Assembly (NCBI RefSeq): GCF_009184865.1
Contig: NZ_CP045096.1
Location: forward strand, 6,634,001-6,698,000
Direction of reading: 5' to 3'
Source of the DNA: Streptomyces phaeolivaceus
GTDB taxonomy: Bacteria > Actinomycetota > Actinomycetes > Streptomycetales > Streptomycetaceae
DNA: 64,000 nt
The notes below the pieces were generated by a model that worked only from the letters and a program-made list of their open reading frames with translations, had not been told where the DNA came from and searched no databases. The translations under genes and the position numbers were made by a program. This document shows positions 58,224 through 64,000 of the stretch, one piece after another (position 1 is the first letter of the stretch; every line of letters starts with the position of its first letter).

Positions 58224-59018
58224 ATGCACGGGCCCACACCGCCCCTGCCCCTACCCACCGACCAGCTCAGGTTCGCCATGCCGCCGATGCACGAGTCGGC
58301 GGAGGACGAGCGGCGGCACCGCAAGGAACGGCTGGCCGGGGCCCTGCGCATCTTCGGGCGACTGGGGTTCGAGGAGGGCGTCTCGGGGCACATCACCGCG
58401 CGCGACCCGGAGTTCAGCGACTGCTTCTGGGTCAATCCGTTCGGGATGCCGTTCAAGCACGTCACGGTGAGTGATCTGGTCCTCGCCAACCAGGACGGCC
58501 AGGTGATCGAGGGCCGCTACCACGTGAACCAGGCCGCCTTCACCGTCCACGCCCAGGTGCACGCCGCCCGCCCCGACGTCGTCGCGGTCGCCCACTGTCA
58601 CTCCGTGCACGGCCGCGCGCTGGCCGCGCTCGGCGATCTGCTCGACCCGATCACCCAGGAGTCCTGCGCGTTCTACGAGGACCAGGCGCTCTACGACCAC
58701 TACACGGGCGTCGCGGTGGACGCGGACGAGGGCCGCCGTATCGCCTCCGTGCTCGGCAGCCGCAAGGCGCTGGTGCTCCGCAACCACGGCCTGCTGACGG
58801 TCGGCGACTCCGTCGACGCGGCGGCCTGGTGGTTCCTGTCCATGGAACGCTCGGCCCAGGTGCAACTGACCGCGAAGGCCGCGGGCCGCCCGCTGCTCAT
58901 CGAACACCGGCTGGCCGCGGCGACCCGGGAACAGGCCGGCGGCGACCTCGTGGCCTGGATCAACTACCAGCCGCTGTGGCAGGACATCAGCCGTAGCGAG
59001 CCGGACCTGCTGAGCTGA
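58224..59018 (+). CDS. Class II aldolase/adducin-family protein
   Basis: The 264-residue protein starts at ATG 58224 behind a good GGAGG. The zinc-binding fold shows GHITARDPE, the H-x-H pair of the metal site in AVAHCHSVHGRALA, and the ALVLRNHGLLTVG block supplying the third ligand. Members include fuculose-phosphate aldolase, ribulose-phosphate epimerase and decarboxylase-like enzymes; the N-terminal PTPPLPLPTDQLRFAMPPMHESAEDER stretch is common in the uncharacterised actinobacterial group. The substrate is unknown. Confidence 0.87.
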   Translation: MHGPTPPLPLPTDQLRFAMPPMHESAEDERRHRKERLAGALRIFGRLGFEEGVSGHITARDPEFSDCFWVNPFGMPFKHVTVSDLVLANQDGQVIEGRYHVNQAAFTVHAQVHAARPDVVAVAHCHSVHGRALAALGDLLDPITQESCAFYEDQALYDHYTGVAVDADEGRRIASVLGSRKALVLRNHGLLTVGDSVDAAAWWFLSMERSAQVQLTAKAAGRPLLIEHRLAAATREQAGGDLVAWINYQPLWQDISRSEPDLLS

Positions 59019-59030
59019 GCCGGAGCGCCC

Positions 59031-59066
59031 CTTCAGGGACGCGGGGGACCGCCCGACCAGCCACGA
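59031..59066 (+). repeat. Dispersed intergenic repeat, copy 4
   Basis: CTTCAGGGACGCGGGGGACC followed by GCCCGACCAGCCACGA, 12 bases after the class II aldolase stop, is a diverged copy of the element seen at 9058, 13591 and 39669. Confidence 0.55.
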
Positions 59067-59136
59067 GAACGAGACACCTGTGGACGCCTGTGGACGCCTG
59101 ACGACCGTGAGGGAACGGTGGCCTCGCGAAGGCCCC

Positions 59137-60051
<915 letters not shown>

Positions 60052-60261
60052 GGGGAGATTCTCCCAGCCGGGTCAACACGGACACCGGGACTTCACCCCG
60101 CGCCTCCCTTGCACGGAGTGGACCTGCCGGACGCGGGCCGTGTTCCGTACGGCACAATTCGCTGTCATCACGGGGCAGTTGCACGGCCGCACGGCTGTGG
60201 TAGTGAGCGGACGTACGTACGACGTCCGACGACGGCCCCGACGAAGTCGCCGACACGGGCG

Positions 60262-60380
60262 CCGACGTCGACAACATGACGTCGGCAACATGACGTCGGC
60301 GGCACTGACGTCGGCGGTACTGAAGCCGACAGTGATGACGTCGGCAGTGATGACGTCGGCACCAGTGAATTCGACAGTAC
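60262..60380. repeat. Eight-unit 15-bp tandem repeat (TGACGTCGGC core)
   Basis: Units start at 60262, 60277, 60291, 60306, 60321, 60336, 60351 and 60366; five contain an exact TGACGTCGGC and the others are variants (CCGACGTCGAC, TGAAGCCGAC, TGAATTCGAC). One unit is 14 bases, which breaks any shared reading frame, so I treat the array as non-coding. It lies between the divergent DUF4429 gene and the membrane protein that starts at 60491. Confidence 0.8.
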
Positions 60381-60490
60381 GACTCAACAGTAATGACGAT
60401 GACGGCGAATGCCGGGAGACGCGGACGCGCAGGCGCCCGCGGCGCGGGAAGGCGGGCTCGGGCGTGGCGGTGCAGGAGGCGAGAGGGGGC

Positions 60491-61744
60491 ATGGGCGCGG
60501 GCGCCCATGAAGGCGGGTGCACATGCGGGGACTGCCCGCACGGGGCGCGCGCGGGACACCGGCGCGCGGTGGCCGCGTTCCTGCTGAAGCGGGAGGAGTT
60601 CGCGTCAGGGCAGGGGCTGCCGGCGGCCGTCGCGCACTCGGCGTCCGCCTCCCGGCAGTGGGTCTCCGACGAACTCACCCAGTCCGCGGCCCTCGTCGCC
60701 GAACGCGGTCGGGTCGAGGGCGAGGCCTGGCTCGCCCGGCTGTGGCTGCGCACGGCGATCGTGGTCTGGGCCGCCGTCGTCACCCTCCTCCTGGTCCAGT
60801 CCCTCACCGCGATCGGCGCGGGCTGGACGGTCGCCCGCACCGCCGGTCTGCTCGCCGCCCTGCTGGTGGGCGCGGCCCTGACGGGCGCCGGATATCTGCA
60901 CCGCGCCCGCGGCGGCGCCCTCGCCCCGGTCATCGGCGAGGACAACCGTCTCTCCACCTCCCGCGCGATCGCCGCCGGCTGGGTCCTCTTCGTCGTCTTC
61001 GCGGTCCTCGTCCTCGTCGGCCGTCTCGCCGCCGCCTCCGACCACCGCGAACGCGACTCCCTCATCGCCGGCCTCGACCTCGCCCGTGGCGCGGGCATCG
61101 TGACCGTCCTGGCCGTCGTCTGCGGCATCGCGGTCCTGGTCCGCCGCGTGGTCGGCCTGCGCGTCCTGTCCCAACGCCTCCAGAAGGTCCGCGCCCACCG
61201 CCCCCGCGCCGCCGACCTCCTCACCGACGACTCGGGCCGCGGCAGCTTCACGGACATCCAGTACGTCATCGTCTGCGCCGTCGCCCTCGCCTTCGCGGCG
61301 GTCCGCCTCGCCCGCCGCCCCGACCAACTCCCCGACCTCCCCTGGGGCCTCGCCCTCCTCGTCCTGGTCTCCGCCGCCACCTACGTCGCCGGCAAGTACG
61401 CCGAGGGAGGCCGGCCCGTCATCCTCTCCGTGGTCCGCGCCCGCGAGGCCGGCGACCTCGACGCCCCCATCCGCAACGGCGACGACATCGAGATCCGCGG
61501 CTCCGGCTTCGTCCCGCCCGGCGCCCAGACCGCCGACCACCTCTCCCGCATGGTCGTCCGCATCGGCCCCGTCCACGTCCATGTCCCCCTCGTCCCCGTC
61601 ACCGGCGGCTTCAGCAACCCCACCGACCCCGTCCTCACGGCCCCCGTCCCCGCCGACGTCGAACCCGGCAAGGTCGAGGTCCAGGTCGTCACAGCCGCCG
61701 GCGTCGAAACCAACCGCTACACGATCGACGTCTCAGCGGACTGA
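60491..61744 (+). CDS. Multi-span membrane protein with C-terminal beta-domain
   Basis: The protein has about 417 residues from ATG 60491 (GGGGG just upstream); the frame is open further upstream but runs into repeats. A CTCGDC motif lies near the N-terminus. Five hydrophobic spans follow between about residues 85 and 300 (TAIVVWAAVVTLLLVQ, ARTAGLLAALLVGAALTGAGY, AIAAGWVLFVVFAVLVLVG, GIVTVLAVVCGIAVLV, and a further pair). The last 110 residues look like an IPT/TIG-type beta-sandwich (IEIRGSGFVPPGAQ… VEVQVVTAAGVETN). No known family is assigned. Confidence 0.8.
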   Translation: MGAGAHEGGCTCGDCPHGARAGHRRAVAAFLLKREEFASGQGLPAAVAHSASASRQWVSDELTQSAALVAERGRVEGEAWLARLWLRTAIVVWAAVVTLLLVQSLTAIGAGWTVARTAGLLAALLVGAALTGAGYLHRARGGALAPVIGEDNRLSTSRAIAAGWVLFVVFAVLVLVGRLAAASDHRERDSLIAGLDLARGAGIVTVLAVVCGIAVLVRRVVGLRVLSQRLQKVRAHRPRAADLLTDDSGRGSFTDIQYVIVCAVALAFAAVRLARRPDQLPDLPWGLALLVLVSAATYVAGKYAEGGRPVILSVVRAREAGDLDAPIRNGDDIEIRGSGFVPPGAQTADHLSRMVVRIGPVHVHVPLVPVTGGFSNPTDPVLTAPVPADVEPGKVEVQVVTAAGVETNRYTIDVSAD

Positions 61745-61785
61745 CCAACCGCCGAGCGGAGAACCATGCCCTGACCGGGAGCTAT

Positions 61786-61923
61786 GGGGTCTTGGGGCCC
61801 TGGGGCCCTGGGGCCCTGGGGTCTTGGGGCCCTGGGGTGCAGGGGTGCAGGGGTGCAGGGGTGCAGGGGTGCAGGGGTGCAGGGGTGCAGGGGTGCAGGG
61901 GTGCAGGGGTGCAGGGGTGCAGA
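61786..61923 (+). repeat. 17-unit octamer array GGGGNNNN (G-quadruplex candidate)
   Basis: Starting at 61786 a run of four guanines recurs every eight bases: GGGGTCTT, GGGGCCCT three times, GGGGTCTT, GGGGCCCT, then GGGGTGCA eleven times (the last ending in AGA). Seventeen G-tracts with four-base loops fit the classic G-quadruplex pattern on the plus strand. The array begins 42 bases after the membrane-protein stop. Confidence 0.9.
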
Positions 61924-62340
61924 GAGTATGGGCCCCGGGGTGCGGGGGCCTAGGGGACCAGGGCCTGGAGGGTGGGGGGACGCTGGCCCGCCCTGGCAGG
62001 GTTGTGTGGCTGCGGTCGGACCGGGGTGGCAGCGCCCCTGGTGGGGTCTGGGCGAGGCCTCTTCTTGGGTGTGCGGCGGGAAAGGAACGGGTTCGGGGCC
62101 TGACTGGCGGGGCCCGGCGCGACGTGGGGACGGGGTCGGCGCGCGCGGGAGCCTGTACGGCTGGGCTGCCGCGAGGCGTGACGCGGTGAGGGTGCAGGGG
62201 CGCAGCCCTTGGGCGACCCGACCCCCGACAAGACACTGGGACTCGGAAAAACGCGCTTGAACTATTGAGCACCCCCACCCCTTCGAACGTATCGTCTGTT
62301 GAGGGGTCAACGGCACGGCGGACAAGAGGCGGCGCAGACC
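61924..62340. other. Stretch without a gene; DoxX promoter region
   Basis: No supportable gene. A GTTGA-GGGG-TCAAC inverted repeat at 62298-62311 lies about 30 bases before the DoxX start and may be an operator. A TATCGT hexamer at about 62290 is a possible -10 element. Confidence 0.45.
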
Positions 62341-62886
62341 ATGACTCACGACATTCGCTCGGACTCCCACACCCCCTACCTCAACGGCGGCCCGGACTGG
62401 CGGGACTCCGCCACCCGCTACGCCCTGCTACCCCTACGCCTCTTCCTCGCCGTCACCTTCATCTACGCCGGCCTGGACAAACTCACCGACAGCGCGTTCA
62501 TGGCGGACTCCGGCTCCGGCTCCATCGGCGACATGATGAGCGCCGCCCGAGACTCCTCCGCCATCCCAGCCATGATCGACATGGCCCTCAACAACCCTGT
62601 CGGCTTCGGCTACGCCATCGCCATCGGCGAACTGGCCGTCGGTATCGGTACCCTCCTCGGCTTCCTCACCCGTCTGGCCGCGGTCGGCGGCGCCCTGATC
62701 TCCCTCAGCCTCTGGCTGACAGTCAGCTGGTCCGCGTCCCCGTACTACTACGGCAACGACCTCCCCTACCTCATGGCCTGGATCCCCCTCATCCTCGCCG
62801 GCGCCCCGGTCCTCTCCGTGGACGCGGCCATCCGCTCCCGCCGCCACGGCGGCGGCAGCAGGCACCGCGCGGGCAATTACCACTGA
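62341..62886 (+). CDS. DoxX-family membrane protein
   Basis: The 181-residue protein starts at ATG 62341. It has four hydrophobic segments (LLPLRLFLAVTFIYAGLDKL, a central NPVGFGYAIAIGELAVGIGTLLGF, LAAVGGALISLSLWLTV, YLMAWIPLILAGA), the pattern of the DoxX/DoxD family. DoxX proteins act in thiosulfate or thiol-redox homeostasis in some bacteria (for example the mycobacterial membrane oxidoreductase complex). The conserved polar residues of this copy do not reveal its substrate. Confidence 0.88.
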   Translation: MTHDIRSDSHTPYLNGGPDWRDSATRYALLPLRLFLAVTFIYAGLDKLTDSAFMADSGSGSIGDMMSAARDSSAIPAMIDMALNNPVGFGYAIAIGELAVGIGTLLGFLTRLAAVGGALISLSLWLTVSWSASPYYYGNDLPYLMAWIPLILAGAPVLSVDAAIRSRRHGGGSRHRAGNYH

Positions 62887-63527
62887 GCCCTACGGTGCCT
62901 TCGCCCACATCCTTCGAGCACAGCCTTCGGCCACAGCCTGCGCCCACAGCCTTCGGCCACGGCCTTTCCACTACGGCTCTTCCGGCCACAGGTCCGTCGG
63001 CCACAGCTCTTCCAGCCACAGGTCCGCCGGTCACCGTCCGTCGGCCACAGGTCCGCCACTGCGGCTCAGCCGCGCGGGGTGAGCCGCGCTGGGCGAGCCG
63101 CCCGCGCCGGAGGTCTCGGCCTTCCCTGGGCATCGGGCCCGAGATCAAGGCCGACCCGTCCCACCTGGTGCCGATCCCTGCCCGCGACCGCCACCAAGGC
63201 TCGCCTCTGCCCGCGCCGCAGCGCACCGGCGGGTCTACGGCAGACTCCGGCCACCACCCGCACTGACCGCACCTTGGTCTGGCCCTCACCCTCCTGGCCC
63301 CGCCCGGCCCTCGCTGTCCCTGGCCCTGCCCTTGCCCTCCTGGTCCGGCCGCTATCTCCGACTTCGGCCCTCCGCTCACTCGGGGGATGGCCCTTGGAGC
63401 TTCTCCACGACGCCCAGCCGTTCCTCACTGGCGAGGCGCCCTCGTCTGGCCTGGCTGGCCCGTCCGGCCGAACCCGCCGCATCTCGCCTCTCTGCCCTCC
63501 CTTCTCCGCAGCCTCTGCGGCATCCGC
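62887..63527. other. Low-complexity stretch with CCACAG-type repeats
   Basis: From 62900 to about 63055, variants of TTCGGCCACAG and GGCCACAGGTCCGCC recur about every 15 bases. The rest (to 63527) is GC-rich with no recognisable domain on either strand and no start preceded by a ribosome site. I see no supportable gene in 640 bases. Confidence 0.5.
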
Positions 63528-63893
63528 TCACCCCACCGACCCTCTCGGCCCTGCGTCCCTCTCCCCATCTGCCGTACCTGCTGTCCCAGCCCCACCCGCT
63601 GATCCGGTCTCCCTAGTCGGCCCGGTCTCCCCGGTCGGCCCGGCTCCGCCTGTCGGTCCCGTCGGTCCCGCAGAACCTCTCGGACCCGCCCGCCCGGCGC
63701 CCCGCCACTCCCGTATCGCGTGATCCAGAAACCCCACCGCTCCCGCCAGACAGAGCCCTCCGACGACGAGCGGGATCACCACGAACCACGGTGTCTCCCA
63801 GGCATCTCCCGCGTCGCCGAGGTAGACGACACCGGCGGCGGTGAGGACGAGGCCTGCGACCAGCTTTCCGGGGCGGAACTCATGCCGCAGCAC
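63528..63893 (-). CDS. Small membrane protein with collagen-like tail
   Basis: The protein has 121 residues from GTG 63893, seven bases after GGAGG that lies inside the upstream gene; the two genes overlap by 14 bases, so they are translationally coupled. Residues 10-60 hold two hydrophobic segments (LVAGLVLTAAGVVYLG and FVVIPLVVGGLCLAGAVGFL). The last 55 residues are a run of Gly-X-Y triplets ([15 protein letters not shown]…), as in bacterial collagen-like proteins. Function is unknown. Confidence 0.75.
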   Translation of the reverse strand: MLRHEFRPGKLVAGLVLTAAGVVYLGDAGDAWETPWFVVIPLVVGGLCLAGAVGFLDHAIREWRGAGRAGPRGSAGPTGPTGGAGPTGETGPTRETGSAGGAGTAGTADGERDAGPRGSVG

Positions 63894-64000
63894 GGGCCAC
63901 CTCCGCCTGTCCCAGACCGACTTCGAGGTCGATGGTGAGTGTGCCGCCGTCGGCCGAGCCCTTCTCGGGGGCCAGCGTCAGCCGCTCGCTCTTGTCCGGT
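63880..64000 (-). CDS. C-terminal end of a PspC/LiaF-like envelope protein (partial)
   Basis: The gene runs off the right edge; its last 39 residues are visible, ending LTIDLEVGLGQAEVARAAA at TGA 63882-63880. This GTLTIDLEVGLGQAEV pattern is the closing strand repeat of the beta-rich C-terminal domain of actinobacterial PspC-type membrane proteins. The identification rests on this short piece only. It overlaps the following small membrane-protein gene. Confidence 0.6.
   Translation of the reverse strand, partial: PDKSERLTLAPEKGSADGGTLTIDLEVGLGQAEVARAAA

Noticed and set aside
60262..60380. 15-bp repeats as five-residue peptide repeats extending the membrane protein N-terminus
   Set aside because: One unit is 14 bases, so the repeats do not stay in one frame. 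ATG 60491 with a G-rich ribosome site and coding-type sequence starts after the array.
62877..63059. Minus-strand frame with CGRR/WP repeats as a small Cys-rich protein
   Set aside because: It simply translates the DNA repeat, lacks a ribosome site, and shows no conserved pattern beyond the repeat.

Overview
The window is chromosomal DNA of a Streptomyces (or a very close actinobacterium). It is very GC-rich, with strong third-position GC bias and frequent GTG starts. It carries the developmental pair whiD/bldM beside groES-groEL1, sigD, guaB and guaA. That order is also, from memory, the order of the groES-groEL1-whiB3-sigD-guaB2-guaB3-choD-guaA region of Mycobacterium tuberculosis, so most of the window is an ancestral actinobacterial block with Streptomyces-specific insertions. 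No tRNA, rRNA, CRISPR array or intact mobile element was seen.

Layout. 0-2.3 kb is a decayed accessory edge: a small secreted protein, an IS5-type transposase remnant and a frameshifted DUF397 gene. 2.3-10.6 kb is a xylan/xylo-oligosaccharide module: GH3 glycosidase, two permeases and a Tat lipoprotein binding protein on the minus strand, a divergent LacI regulator, and a secreted GH10-CBM2 xylanase. CGAA/TTCG palindromes in front of both the operon and the xylanase tie them together. 10.7-17.2 kb holds an LCP cell-wall protein, a DGPF protein with an ECF42-type sigma factor (and a matching promoter), a methyltransferase, and two tandem polysaccharide deacetylase lipoproteins. 17.3-19.6 kb is the CIRCE-controlled groES-groEL1 pair. 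19.6-23.0 kb holds an ester-cyclase-like protein, an SDR, a MOSC protein and a LysR regulator. 23.1-28.2 kb is whiD, bldM, sigD, guaB and guaB3, mostly separated by clear hairpin terminators.

28.2-32.0 kb contains a tandem hairpin repeat, a nucleotide-sugar dehydrogenase homologue lacking both usual catalytic residues, and glpD. 32.2-49.5 kb is a Ser/Thr kinase island: five kinase-family genes in a row (one a pseudokinase with a ~350-residue insertion), then a glycosyltransferase, an alpha/beta hydrolase, a diacylglycerol-kinase-like protein and a sixth, soluble kinase with an expanded glycine loop. 49.6-57.5 kb carries an aldehyde dehydrogenase, a GMC oxidoreductase, a lipoprotein, chorismate mutase (preceded by a candidate Phe/Tyr leader peptide and hairpin) and guaA. 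57.5-64 kb carries small metabolic, membrane and hypothetical genes separated by unusual short tandem repeats, including a 17-unit GGGGNNNN array that could form G-quadruplexes.

Functional themes: purine synthesis (guaB, guaB3, guaA), protein folding, sporulation control (whiD, bldM), cell-envelope signalling (membrane kinases sharing a related extracellular domain, LCP protein, deacetylases) and xylan degradation. All assignments come from reading the sequence; no database search was run.
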